Shown: positions 18,868-27,144 of the stretch, piece after piece
How positions within the stretch are numbered: the stretch's first letter is position 1
How the letters are laid out: each line of letters starts with the position of its first letter
NCBI RefSeq assembly: GCF_010731615.1
Contig: NZ_AP022618.1
Span: 2,976,001-3,040,000 of the forward strand
Reading direction: 5' to 3'
From: Mycolicibacterium insubricum
Lineage (GTDB): Bacteria > Actinomycetota > Actinomycetes > Mycobacteriales > Mycobacteriaceae
DNA length: 64,000 bases
The notes under the pieces: generated by a model
The model's input: the letters and a program-made list of their open reading frames with translations, nothing else
Told to the model about the DNA's origin: nothing
Database searches by the model: none
Made by a program: the position numbers and the translations under genes

Positions 18868-19779
18868 TCAGGCCTCCGCGGGGGTACGAGGTGTGGAGCT
18901 AGTGGGAGTGGTAGGTCTCAGGGCACCCCGCCGCGGGATGCCGAGCATGGTGCGGATCATCTGGTGCATGGCGGCCGACGGCAGTACGCGGTTGATCACC
19001 AACAGCATTCGGGCGTCGGGCCCGACGGGTCGCCGTGCATACGGCGCGTCGTCGTCGAGGGCCTTGGCCAGTCCGGCTGCGAACTTCGACGCCGGACGGG
19101 CCATCTTCATGGCGAGCCGGCCGCGGCGGTCCATCCCGGAGTGCAGCCGGGCGTACGGCCCGTCGAAGTCGCGCTGGTCCTGGGTTCCGGCGTCGGTGAT
19201 GATGTCGGTGTCGTAGGTGCCGGTGATCAGCACCGTCACCCCGATGCCGAACGGCGCGACCTCGGCGGCCAGGGATTCACCCCAGCGTTCCAGTGCGCCC
19301 TTGGCCGACGAATAGGCCGCCGTCGCGGGCATCCCGCGCACTCCCCCGGCGCTGGAGACCAGCACGATCCGTCCGCTGCCCGCCTCCCGCATGGCGGGCA
19401 GCAGGGCGGTGGTCAGTCGCAGCGGGCCGAACAGTGTGGTCGCAAACATCTGCTCCCACAGCTCCGGCGGGGTCTCCTCCACCATGCCGGCGGCCGAGAT
19501 TCCGGCGTTGTGCACCAGGGCATCCGGGGCGCCGACGGTCTCCAGGATCTGCGCGGCGGCCGCGTCGATGGATGCCGGCTCGGTCAGGTCGAGGCTCACC
19601 GCCAGCAGCCGGGGATCCTCCGGGCCGGCGCCGGTGACCTCGCGCAACCGGGCCAGTCCGGCCTCGGTGGACCGCATGGCGGCCACCACTCGCCAGCCCT
19701 GCCGGTACAGCTCGATCGCCGACGCCAGGCCGAGACCCCGCGACGCGCCGGTGATGACGGCGGTGCGCGGTGCGCTCAC
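18868..19779 (-). CDS. Short-chain dehydrogenase/reductase
   Basis: 303 residues. Cofactor motif TGASRGLG at 10-17, NAG in LVHNAGIS, active-site VSSAGG with Tyr-x-x-x-Lys in AAYSSAKG. The C-terminal part contains RPVGPDARMLLVINRVLPSA, as in SDRs that act on bulky lipids. Start GTG at 19779 overlaps the AveC-like stop (GTGA); an in-frame ATG at 19794 is an alternative. The second of three SDRs in the regulon. Confidence 0.88.
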   Translation of the reverse strand: MSAPRTAVITGASRGLGLASAIELYRQGWRVVAAMRSTEAGLARLREVTGAGPEDPRLLAVSLDLTEPASIDAAAAQILETVGAPDALVHNAGISAAGMVEETPPELWEQMFATTLFGPLRLTTALLPAMREAGSGRIVLVSSAGGVRGMPATAAYSSAKGALERWGESLAAEVAPFGIGVTVLITGTYDTDIITDAGTQDQRDFDGPYARLHSGMDRRGRLAMKMARPASKFAAGLAKALDDDAPYARRPVGPDARMLLVINRVLPSAAMHQMIRTMLGIPRRGALRPTTPTSSTPRTPAEA

Positions 19780-20912
19780 TGGCCGGGTCCGCATCGCCCG
19801 GGGCCGGTCGGCAACTCGGTGCGGTCCAGGCCGCCCGGCTCGGCACTGGCCCAGGTCGACCACTTACCCACCGAGAACGGTCCCGGTTGCCCGTTGACCT
19901 GGTAGAAGCCCTGCGGGTCATAGACTTTCGCCTCGGGATAGGGCCACGGGCAGGCCACCGAGGTGGAGACCCGGCTGACCTTCAGCAGCCAGAACCCACC
20001 GCCGTAGGCGAAGTAGGCGACGTTGATGAACACGAACATCACGATGAACATGCCCAAGAACGGACGCTTCGGGAAGATGCGCGCCTTCTGGGCGAGTTTC
20101 TCCGCGACGGTCTTGCCGGTGTCGTCGCGGTAGACCAGGATGCCGGCCGGGATCATCACCCAGGTGACCATGATCGATTCCCAGATCAGCGGGAACTGGA
20201 AGGTGTCACCGGCGAAGATCGACCCCCACGGCGGCACCTGAGAGTAGATGTACATCCCGGTGCGGACCAGGGTGATCTCCAGCATGGCGTCGAAGATGAA
20301 GCCGATGACCAGGATCAGGCCGGCCATGCTCCACAGCGGGTGCCGCCAGACGAAGGAGTCGACGGGCTTGCGGGCCTGGATCTTTCGCAGAATCCAGACG
20401 GCCGGGAAGTACGGACCGAAGTAGAACAGCACGTAGCCGAAGACCAGGAACGGCTCGACCGTCGGCGATATGGACACCAGCGGCCAGTCCTCGGGCCAGT
20501 GCCACAGGTCCGGGTTGTACACCGCGAACGGTGACCAGTTCATGATCGGGTCCTGCCACACGATGAACGTCGTGATCAGGGCCATCATCAGCAGCGGGCT
20601 GCGCGGGTTTCGCCGCCAGGCGATCAGCAGCACGATGATGATGATGGTGCAGGCGATGATGGTGAAGATCTCCAGCACCGTCACCCAGTGGTCGAAGCCG
20701 AAGATCGGCTTCACCGGTCGCGGGTTGCCCTCCACGTTGGGGTTGCGGATGCGGTCGGATTGCGGGCCGGTACGGGCGTTGTGGGCGACCAGGGAGACGA
20801 TCACCACCGCGAAGATCAGCCAGAAGAACGGCCACAGTGATCGTTTGGGTGCAGATTGTTTGGCGACCTCGTCGCCGGACCCGGTGGCCGGCTCGTGTTC
20901 CTGAATCGTCAT
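19776..20912 (-). CDS. AveC-like (spirocyclase AveC family) multi-pass membrane protein
   Basis: 378 residues with about seven hydrophobic segments, for example LWPFFWLIFAVVIVSLVA, IFTIIACTIIIIVLLIA, LLMMALITTFIVW and MFIVMFVFINVAYFAY. Conserved-looking polar motifs sit between them: WQDPIMNW, FGPYFPA and EITLVRTGMYIYSQVPPW. The pattern matches the AveC family, whose named member acts in avermectin spiroketal formation in Streptomyces; mycobacterial members have no established function that I know of. ATG at 20912 overlaps the upstream stop by ATGA. Its fixed place in an oxidative operon suggests a membrane step on the same hydrophobic compound. Confidence 0.8.
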   Translation of the reverse strand: MTIQEHEPATGSGDEVAKQSAPKRSLWPFFWLIFAVVIVSLVAHNARTGPQSDRIRNPNVEGNPRPVKPIFGFDHWVTVLEIFTIIACTIIIIVLLIAWRRNPRSPLLMMALITTFIVWQDPIMNWSPFAVYNPDLWHWPEDWPLVSISPTVEPFLVFGYVLFYFGPYFPAVWILRKIQARKPVDSFVWRHPLWSMAGLILVIGFIFDAMLEITLVRTGMYIYSQVPPWGSIFAGDTFQFPLIWESIMVTWVMIPAGILVYRDDTGKTVAEKLAQKARIFPKRPFLGMFIVMFVFINVAYFAYGGGFWLLKVSRVSTSVACPWPYPEAKVYDPQGFYQVNGQPGPFSVGKWSTWASAEPGGLDRTELPTGPGRCGPGQ

Positions 20913-22027
20913 CGGGCGTCCTCTCCGAAGCGGTCGACGAGATGGGAGTTGACGCCGTCGGGGTCCAGCCGCCGGGCGACCAGGTACCCGGCGCCCATCC
21001 AGGCCCGCCGGGTCCAGTTGCCGAACGAGACCCGGGTGCCGGGCGCACCGGCGGCCGCCGGGACCATCTTGACCCGCTCGAGGGCCTCCTTGAGCCCGCG
21101 GGGGCTCAGCGGGCGGGCGTCGGTGATGGCCCGCAGCAGGGTGTTGGCGACGTCGTGGTTGACCATCGGGACGCAGTACTGCGGCCGGCGGCCGAAGCGC
21201 TGCTCGAACCGGTCCAGGTAGCGCTGCCCGACGGCGTTGGCCTCGTCGTACTGGTCCACTCCGGTCCAGCCCAGGAACGCGTTCCACATGATCGGGTTGA
21301 TCCAGGCGTTCTGGAATGCGGTGGAGGTGAACCGGGGCGGATCCCAGCCCAGCTCGGCCAGCACCGGGTTGACGAAGACGATGCCGAACCCGAAACCGCA
21401 GTGCACCAGCGCATCCGGAGCCGCCGCGTGCAACCGGTGCACGGCCGCGCCGACGTCCTGGGCGGTCTGGGCCACCTCGGCCTCGGCGACGATGGTGATC
21501 CCGGACCGAGCCGCGGCCGCCCGGAAGTGCTGCAGATAACTGCGGCCCACCAAGGACTGCTCGACGATCACCCCGACGGTGCGGTGCCCGCCCTTGACCA
21601 GCAGGTCGGCCCAGAAGATCGGCTCATCGGTCAGCGATCCCTGGGGGAAGGAGAAAGTCCATTCGCCCAGCCAGTCGTCGCTGCCGGTGACGCTCAGCGC
21701 CGGGACCTTGAACCGTTCCTCGATGGCCTCGCGGGTCGGCACGCAGTTGTCGGTGATGTGCGGTCCGAAGACGGCCAGGCAGCCCTCGTCGACCAGGTCG
21801 CCGTACGCATCGATCACGGCCTTCACCGACCCCTTGGGCAGTCCCTCGACCTCGCGGTAGACGATCTCCACCGGGCGGTCGATGAGCCCCTGCTCGCGGG
21901 CTTCGCCGAAGATCAGCTCGAACGGCAGGGAGAGATCGTCGCGCATGTGCTGCGGATAGGAATCCGGCAGCCGGAAGTCCATCAGGTAGCCGATTTTGAT
22001 TGGTTCAGCGGCGCTTTCGTAGGACAT
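20909..22027 (-). CDS. Type 1 (Leu/Ile/Val-type) binding protein without a signal peptide
   Basis: 372 residues. The opening IKIGYLMDF, AVFGPHITDN, VPALSVTGSDDWLG, GGHRTVGVIVEQS and the C-terminal PRGLKEALERVKMVP follow the fold of branched-chain amino-acid/amide binding proteins. The N-terminus (MSYESAAEPIKIGYLMDF) has no signal sequence or lipobox, and no permease or ATPase gene is nearby, so it may act in the cytosol as a ligand sensor like AmiC or as a carrier; this is inference. ATG at 22027 follows GGAAGG. It is the first gene of the seven-gene downstream unit and has its own upstream 17-bp motif at 22080-22096. Confidence 0.8.
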   Translation of the reverse strand: MSYESAAEPIKIGYLMDFRLPDSYPQHMRDDLSLPFELIFGEAREQGLIDRPVEIVYREVEGLPKGSVKAVIDAYGDLVDEGCLAVFGPHITDNCVPTREAIEERFKVPALSVTGSDDWLGEWTFSFPQGSLTDEPIFWADLLVKGGHRTVGVIVEQSLVGRSYLQHFRAAAARSGITIVAEAEVAQTAQDVGAAVHRLHAAAPDALVHCGFGFGIVFVNPVLAELGWDPPRFTSTAFQNAWINPIMWNAFLGWTGVDQYDEANAVGQRYLDRFEQRFGRRPQYCVPMVNHDVANTLLRAITDARPLSPRGLKEALERVKMVPAAAGAPGTRVSFGNWTRRAWMGAGYLVARRLDPDGVNSHLVDRFGEDAR

Positions 22028-22079
22028 TGAACCTTCCGTGCGGTGTCGGGCGGCGGTGCGACGCTCCGCCGAGGGTACA

Positions 22080-22096
22080 ACCTAATATTTGTTCCA
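22080..22096. promoter_or_regulatory. Operator candidate, site A (shared 17-bp motif)
   Basis: ACCTAATATTTGTTCCA, 53 nt upstream of the binding-protein start and between it and the norQ-like stop. It shares 15 of 17 bases with site B (24699-24715) and 12 with site C (25776-25792). The most likely reader is the double-TetR protein encoded at 25826; that link is inferred. Confidence 0.55.
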
Positions 22097-22122
22097 TACG
22101 GTAAACCGCGGGCCGGCCGCGG

Positions 22123-22926
22123 TCAATCACCTGCGGGCAAATAGGTGTCGATGATTTCGACGAGACCCCGGGTGACCACGGGGTCGTCGGTCAGCGGACC
22201 GGCGACGGCGGCCCGGGCGGCCTCGCGTGGGCTCAGCCCCTCGCGGATCAGCCGGCCCGCGGTGATCAGCACCCGGGTCGAGGCCACCTCGCGCAGTCCC
22301 CCGGTCTCCAGCCGTCGGATCGCCTGACCCAGACGCACCAGGTCCGCGGCCGCGGCGCGATCCAGCCCGGTCTCCGCCACGACGATGGACTCCTCGACCT
22401 CCGGTGCCGGATAGCCGAACTCGATCGCGACCATCCGCTGGCGGGTGGAGTCCTTGAGGTCCTTGAGCACGCTCTGGTAGCCGGGGTTGTACGAGGTCAC
22501 CAACCCGAATCCGGGCGCGGCGTCCAGCACGATGCCCAGCCGCTCCACCGGCAGCTGGCGGCGGTGGTCGGCCAGCGGGTGCAGCACCACGGTGGTGTCC
22601 TGGCGGGCCTCCACCACCTCGTCGAGGTAGCAGATCGCGCCCTCGCGCACCGCGCGGGTCAGCGGGCCGTCGACCCATTCGGTCTGCCCGCCGCGCAGCA
22701 GGAAGCGGCCGACCAGGTCGGCGGTGGTCAGATCGTCGTGGCAGGACACCGTGATCAGCGGCCGGCCCAGATCGTGGGCCATGGCCTCGATGAAGCGCGT
22801 CTTGCCGCACCCGGTCGGGCCCTTCAACACGATCGACAGTCCCTGGTGGTAGGCGGCCTTGAAGACCTGTTCCTCATTGCCCACCGATTGGTAGAACGGT
22901 CGTGCGGGGCTCAGCGTCGCGGTCAT
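22123..22926 (-). CDS. CbbQ/NirQ/NorQ-type AAA+ ATPase
   Basis: 267 residues, MoxR-clade AAA+ ATPase. Walker A GPTGCGKT at 36-43, Walker B ICYLDEV, sensor region TSYNPG, followed by the alpha-helical lid. Family members work with a VWA protein to activate metalloenzymes such as nitric-oxide reductase or Rubisco. The partner-type VWA gene lies directly upstream on the same strand, 64 nt away. ATG at 22926 after AAAGGA at 6 nt. No nitric-oxide reductase or Rubisco gene is present, so the client may be one of the oxygenases of this regulon (inference). Confidence 0.88.
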   Translation of the reverse strand: MTATLSPARPFYQSVGNEEQVFKAAYHQGLSIVLKGPTGCGKTRFIEAMAHDLGRPLITVSCHDDLTTADLVGRFLLRGGQTEWVDGPLTRAVREGAICYLDEVVEARQDTTVVLHPLADHRRQLPVERLGIVLDAAPGFGLVTSYNPGYQSVLKDLKDSTRQRMVAIEFGYPAPEVEESIVVAETGLDRAAAADLVRLGQAIRRLETGGLREVASTRVLITAGRLIREGLSPREAARAAVAGPLTDDPVVTRGLVEIIDTYLPAGD

Positions 22927-22990
22927 GGTGATCCTTTCATCGAAGGCTGAGTCGGTTGTTCGGTCGGCGCCGCGGTGGCGCCGGGAAGTC

Positions 22991-24667
22991 TCAGGAGACC
23001 TTGCGCCGGGTGTCCGCCGAGCGCAGCGCGGCCTTGAACAGCGGCCCGACGACGCCGGCCAGTTCTGCCGGCTTGGCGATCGCGGAGTGCGCGGCACTGC
23101 CGAACACCCGTTGCAGATCCTCGTGCTCGGTGTCGGCGCCGACGGTCAGGCACAGGCAGCCGATGCCCTGGCGGCGGGCTTCGCCGAGGGCCCGGCGCGC
23201 ATCGGCGGCCCCGTAGCCCCGCTCGTAGCCGTGGTCGTAGGCCAGTCCGTCGGAGATGACGACCAGCAGCCGGTGCGAGGTGGCGCCCCGATCGGCGATG
23301 ATGGCCGCGCCGTGCCGGATGGCGGCGCCAAGCCGGGAGTAGGCGCCCGGCTGCAGCGCGGCCAGCCGGCGCAGGGACAGGGTGTCCATCCGCTCGTCGA
23401 ACCGCTTGACCGGGATCATGTTCACCGCCGTGCGGCCCTGCGAGTTGTAGCCGTACAGCGCCACCCGGTCGCCGAGTTCGCCGAGTGCGACGGTCAGCGT
23501 CGCCGCGGTCAAGACCTGCTGTTCGTGCACGGTCTGGCCGAGCGTGCCGGCCTCCCCGGCCGAGCCGGACACGTCCAGCAGCACCAGCACCGCGAGGTCG
23601 CGCCGACGCGGCAGGTTGTCGAGGTAGACGCGTTCGTCGGGCACCGATCCGGCGGCCAGGTCGACGCGGGCGTCGACCACGGCGTCGATGTCGATATCGT
23701 CGCCGACCGGTTGCCGGTGGCAGCGGTCGCGGGTGATGCCGAGCCTGGTCAACGGGCGGCGCAGTGCGTGCCGCTCCGGGACCACCAGGTCCTGGTCGCC
23801 GTCGGGTGGGTCGGATTCGGTGACGGTGCACCAGTCCGGCCGGTAGCGGTGTGCCTTGGCGTCCCACTCCGGGTAGACCCAGCCCTCGGCGGCCGCCTCC
23901 TGGGCGGAGTCCTCGGGCAGCGCGCCGGCGGTGGAAAACACCCCGGTGCCGGCCCGGGAGTTGCGCGACGACCGGTGGGTGGCACTGTCGGCCCCCGGGC
24001 TGCCGCCGCTGCCGAGCTGGCGGGCCGCCCCGAGCAGCTTCTGCAGCAGTTTCCCGATCGGGCCGCCGCCGCCGACCGGGCTGGAGAACGGGTCGGTGAT
24101 ATCGGACGGTTCCTCGTCCTCGGCGTCGAGTTCGTGCAGCTCGGAGGGTTTGTTGTGCCGCGGCCGGTGCCCGGCCGCACCGGGCTCGGCGGCCTCGGCG
24201 ATGCCGCCGGCCAGCAGCTTCTTGGCCCGCAGCACACCAAAGTGCGACGGCGGGTCGGGGACGTCGGCGGAGCTTCGGGCCAGCTCGAGGGAATGCGCGG
24301 CATCGGTGGCGACCAGCCCGGAGTCGGTGCGCAGCAGCGGGTGCAGCGCGGGCGGCAGCACCTCGTTGACCCGCAGCGCCCGGTCCCCCTCGATGCTGAG
24401 GTACCGGCGGGCCAGGCCGTTGCGCCGGCCGATCCGGCGCAGCAGCTCGGGCTCCAGGCTGCCGGCGGCGATCAGGCTGGCCTGTGTAGCCACCGTGCGC
24501 AGCCGCTCCTCGGCGTCGGCGCTCGGGTCGAGGTGGATGCGGACGCCGTCGGTCCACGCCGGTTCCCCGGGTGCCAGATCGGCGATCTTGACCTCACGGC
24601 CGGCAATCGCGCACGCCAACAGCTCGAACTGATGTCCGTCGTCGGGGTCGCTCTCCGCGGTGTGCAC
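22991..24667 (-). CDS. NorD/CbbO-type VWA-domain protein
   Basis: 558 residues. The C-terminal third is a von Willebrand A domain with the MIDAS motif DVSGS, a downstream Thr region and VVISDGLAYD. The N-terminal part is helical with an acidic, Ser/Gly-rich linker (about 180-260). This fits the activator partner of NorQ-type ATPases. I chose the GTG at 24667, 9 nt after AGGAGG; an upstream TTG at 24703 would add 12 residues and run into the operator motif. It starts the minus-strand unit and is divergent from the SDR at 24784, with site B in between. Confidence 0.85.
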   Translation of the reverse strand: MHTAESDPDDGHQFELLACAIAGREVKIADLAPGEPAWTDGVRIHLDPSADAEERLRTVATQASLIAAGSLEPELLRRIGRRNGLARRYLSIEGDRALRVNEVLPPALHPLLRTDSGLVATDAAHSLELARSSADVPDPPSHFGVLRAKKLLAGGIAEAAEPGAAGHRPRHNKPSELHELDAEDEEPSDITDPFSSPVGGGGPIGKLLQKLLGAARQLGSGGSPGADSATHRSSRNSRAGTGVFSTAGALPEDSAQEAAAEGWVYPEWDAKAHRYRPDWCTVTESDPPDGDQDLVVPERHALRRPLTRLGITRDRCHRQPVGDDIDIDAVVDARVDLAAGSVPDERVYLDNLPRRRDLAVLVLLDVSGSAGEAGTLGQTVHEQQVLTAATLTVALGELGDRVALYGYNSQGRTAVNMIPVKRFDERMDTLSLRRLAALQPGAYSRLGAAIRHGAAIIADRGATSHRLLVVISDGLAYDHGYERGYGAADARRALGEARRQGIGCLCLTVGADTEHEDLQRVFGSAAHSAIAKPAELAGVVGPLFKAALRSADTRRKVS

Positions 24668-24698
24668 CGGTCGGTGCCTCCTCACTCGGTCGCCGTTG

Positions 24699-24715
24699 AC
24701 CAAATATCTGTTCCA
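24699..24715. promoter_or_regulatory. Operator candidate, site B (shared 17-bp motif)
   Basis: ACCAAATATCTGTTCCA, located between the divergent norD-like gene (start 24667) and SDR gene (start 24784), so one site could control both directions. Nearly identical to site A and related to site C. Confidence 0.55.
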
Positions 24716-24783
24716 CCGTAGAGTCTGCCTTGCGGGCCGTCAATTGTTTCGCCGAACATTCGTGAAACACCAAGGGAGGAAGC

Positions 24784-25734
24784 ATGATCGACCTCTCGGG
24801 GCAAGTCGTGGCGGTGACCGGCGCGGGCCGCGGCCTGGGCCGGCTCTACGCGCTGGATCTCGCCGGCCGGGGTGCGTCGGTGGTGGTCAACGACCTCGGC
24901 TCGGCGATGAGCGGCGACGGCGTCGACTCCGGTGTCGCGGGCGCGGTGGTCGCCGAAATCCGGGCCGCCGGCGGCGTCGCGGTGGTCTCCACCGACTCCG
25001 TGGCCTCATCCGAGGGTGCGGCCGCCATCGTGGCCACCGCGGTCGACAACTTCGGCCGGCTCGACGCGGTGATCAGCAACGCCGGCATCTTCGGCAGCGT
25101 CGCGTTCGACGAGCTGACCCCGCAGCAATGGCGGCGCATGTTGGAGGTGCACCTCGACGGTGGGTTCTACCTCAGTCAGGCCGCCTACCGGGTGATGAAG
25201 CCCCAGGGGTACGGCCGGATCGTGTTCGTCTCGTCGTCGGCCGGCCTGTTCGGGCAGCCGATGGAGGCGCACTACGCCGCCGCCAAGAGCGGGCTGGTGG
25301 GGTTGAGCAATGTCATCGCCATCGAGGGCGCCATGCACGGCATCACCGCCAACACGGTCCTGCCGTTCGGCTTCTCCCGGATGGTCACCGAGACGGTCGG
25401 CGACCCGAAGTTCCTCGAGGACAGCGGCTTCCTCAACGTGATCGCGCCGGAGCTGGTGGTGCCCATGGTGACCTACCTGGCCAGCCGGGAATGCACGGTG
25501 ACCCGGCAGAACTTCTCCGCGTGCGCGGGGCGTTTCGCCCGGGTCTTCACCGGGCTGGGGTCCGGCTGGGCCGCCGAGACCGGCGTCGTTCCGACCGCCG
25601 AACAGGTGGCCGAACACTTCGGCGATATCGAGGCGACCCAGCCGTTCACCGTGCCCGGATCCATCTTCGACGAGGTGCTGGCCGTCTGCGAGCTCCGCGG
25701 CGTCGACGCGTTCGGCGCAAGCCCCCAATCCTGA
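24784..25734 (+). CDS. Short-chain dehydrogenase/reductase, divergent member of the regulon
   Basis: 316 residues. TGAGRGLG cofactor motif at 13-20, SNAG, and Tyr-x-x-x-Lys in HYAAAKSG preceded by VSSSAG. The family-typical C-terminal extension includes TVPGSIFDEV. The start is well supported by AGGGAGGA before the ATG. Similar in length and layout to the SDR at 15270, so both may act on related intermediates. Followed 91 nt later by the double-TetR gene on the same strand. Confidence 0.92.
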   Translation: MIDLSGQVVAVTGAGRGLGRLYALDLAGRGASVVVNDLGSAMSGDGVDSGVAGAVVAEIRAAGGVAVVSTDSVASSEGAAAIVATAVDNFGRLDAVISNAGIFGSVAFDELTPQQWRRMLEVHLDGGFYLSQAAYRVMKPQGYGRIVFVSSSAGLFGQPMEAHYAAAKSGLVGLSNVIAIEGAMHGITANTVLPFGFSRMVTETVGDPKFLEDSGFLNVIAPELVVPMVTYLASRECTVTRQNFSACAGRFARVFTGLGSGWAAETGVVPTAEQVAEHFGDIEATQPFTVPGSIFDEVLAVCELRGVDAFGASPQS

Positions 25735-25775
25735 GGCAGGACGGAACCCGCAAATGACCTCCTCTGGTAGCGTTC

Positions 25776-25792
25776 ACCGAACATTGGGTCCA
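25776..25792. promoter_or_regulatory. Operator candidate, site C, with overlapping GTTC-ACC-GAAC inverted repeat
   Basis: ACCGAACATTGGGTCCA lies just upstream of the double-TetR gene start chosen at 25826 and matches sites A and B at 12 of 17 positions (consensus ACCNAAYATYKGKTCCA). It overlaps the short inverted repeat GTTCACCGAAC at 25772-25782. The location fits autoregulation. Confidence 0.45.
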
Positions 25793-25825
25793 GTTTCCGG
25801 TGTTCGGACAAGTCGTGGAGGTGCA

Positions 25826-27118
25826 GTGGCGCGTCGCCAGGCCACCACCTCGCGACCGGGTGAGGGGGATCAGTCCAGCGCCGACGACAGCACCCGGCGC
25901 ACCGAGATCCTGCGGACCGCCGAGCTGCTCATCGCCTCGTCGGGCCTGCGCACCTCGCTACAGGAAATCGCCGACGCCGCAGGGATTTTGCCGGGCAGCC
26001 TGTACCACCACTTCGAATCCAAGGAAGCCCTGCTCGTCGAGCTGGTGCTGCGCTACCACGCCGACCTGGACCGCATCGCGGCCGAGGGCATGCAGCGCCT
26101 CGACGAGCGGGAGCCCACCGTCGGTTTCACCGAGATCGCCGAGCTGGGTTCGGCCATCGCGGTGTGCGCGGTGACGCACCGCTCCGCGCTGCAGATGTCG
26201 TTCTACGAAAGCGCCAGTCCCAACTCCGAACTCGCCGAGGTGCTGGCCCGACGGCCCACCGCAATCCTGGAGGCGATGCTGCAGACGTTGCGCGCGGCTC
26301 GGTGGAGCGGCTATCTGCGGCCCGACGTGGACCTCCCGCACCTGGCCGACCGCACCTGCCAGACCATGCTGCAGGTCGGCCTCGACGTCATGCGCGGCGA
26401 TGCCGACCCGGTTCAGGTCGCCACCCTGCTGTGCCGGATCCTGCTCGAAGGCATCGCCACCGGTGACCTGTCGGACCGGCGCCTGGATGCCTCCCCCACC
26501 TTCCAGGCCGCCGACGCGGTGGTCAAAAGTTGGGGCAACGACCGCGACGGCCTCGACGACCGGCAGGCGCACATCCGGGCGGTGGCCCGGGCGGAGTTCG
26601 GCCGGCGCGGCTACGAGGGCACCACGATCCGCGATATCGCCGCCGCGGCGGGCATGGGCACCGGCACCGTCTACCGGATGATCGGCTCCAAGGACCAGCT
26701 GCTGGCCTCGATCATGCAGGAGTTCGGCGAGAAGGTCGGCATGGGCTGGACCGAGGTGATGCGCTCCGGCGGGTCCCCGGTGGAGAAGCTGGACGCGCTG
26801 AGCTGGGTGAACACCAATGCGCTGGCCCGGTTCGGCGACGAGTTCCGCATCCAGCTGGCCTGGATGCGCCAGTCTCCCCCGGATACGCCCAACCCGGGCT
26901 GGCTGTTCGCCACCCGGCTGCGCCAGATGAAATCGCTGCTCACCACGGGAATCCGGTCCGGCCAGATCGTGATCAGTACCCCGTCGCGGGAGATGTTGGC
27001 GCGCTGCGTGATTGCCGTCGGCTGGATCCCGGAGAACATGCTGGCCGAGATGGGCCCGCGCGAATCGCTGCTGCACGTCCGCGACACCCTGCTGCGCGGT
27101 GTGGTGGCCCGGCGCTGA
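25826..27118 (+). CDS. Tandem double-TetR transcriptional regulator
   Basis: 430 residues containing two complete TetR-type units in one chain. The first DNA-binding region is near residues 20-70 (TSLQEIADAAGILPGSLYHHF), followed by a ligand-domain-like helical part; the second is near 255-305 (TTIRDIAAAAGMGTGTVYRMI), followed by another helical part. GTG at 25826 follows GGAGG; an in-frame ATG at 25754 is the alternative but would place site C inside the gene. One chain with two different recognition helices could bind as an intramolecular pseudo-dimer. It probably regulates the adjacent P450/AveC/NorQD genes through sites A-C (inference). Confidence 0.85.
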   Translation: MARRQATTSRPGEGDQSSADDSTRRTEILRTAELLIASSGLRTSLQEIADAAGILPGSLYHHFESKEALLVELVLRYHADLDRIAAEGMQRLDEREPTVGFTEIAELGSAIAVCAVTHRSALQMSFYESASPNSELAEVLARRPTAILEAMLQTLRAARWSGYLRPDVDLPHLADRTCQTMLQVGLDVMRGDADPVQVATLLCRILLEGIATGDLSDRRLDASPTFQAADAVVKSWGNDRDGLDDRQAHIRAVARAEFGRRGYEGTTIRDIAAAAGMGTGTVYRMIGSKDQLLASIMQEFGEKVGMGWTEVMRSGGSPVEKLDALSWVNTNALARFGDEFRIQLAWMRQSPPDTPNPGWLFATRLRQMKSLLTTGIRSGQIVISTPSREMLARCVIAVGWIPENMLAEMGPRESLLHVRDTLLRGVVARR

Positions 27119-27144
27119 TCAACGCCGGGTAGGTTGCATAGGCG

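Noticed and set aside
17578..19905. 775-codon plus-strand frame opposite the aldehyde dehydrogenase and SDR
   Set aside because: Antisense shadow in GC-rich DNA: composition dominated by Gly, Arg, His and Asp, no domain, and the minus-strand genes have full catalytic motifs.
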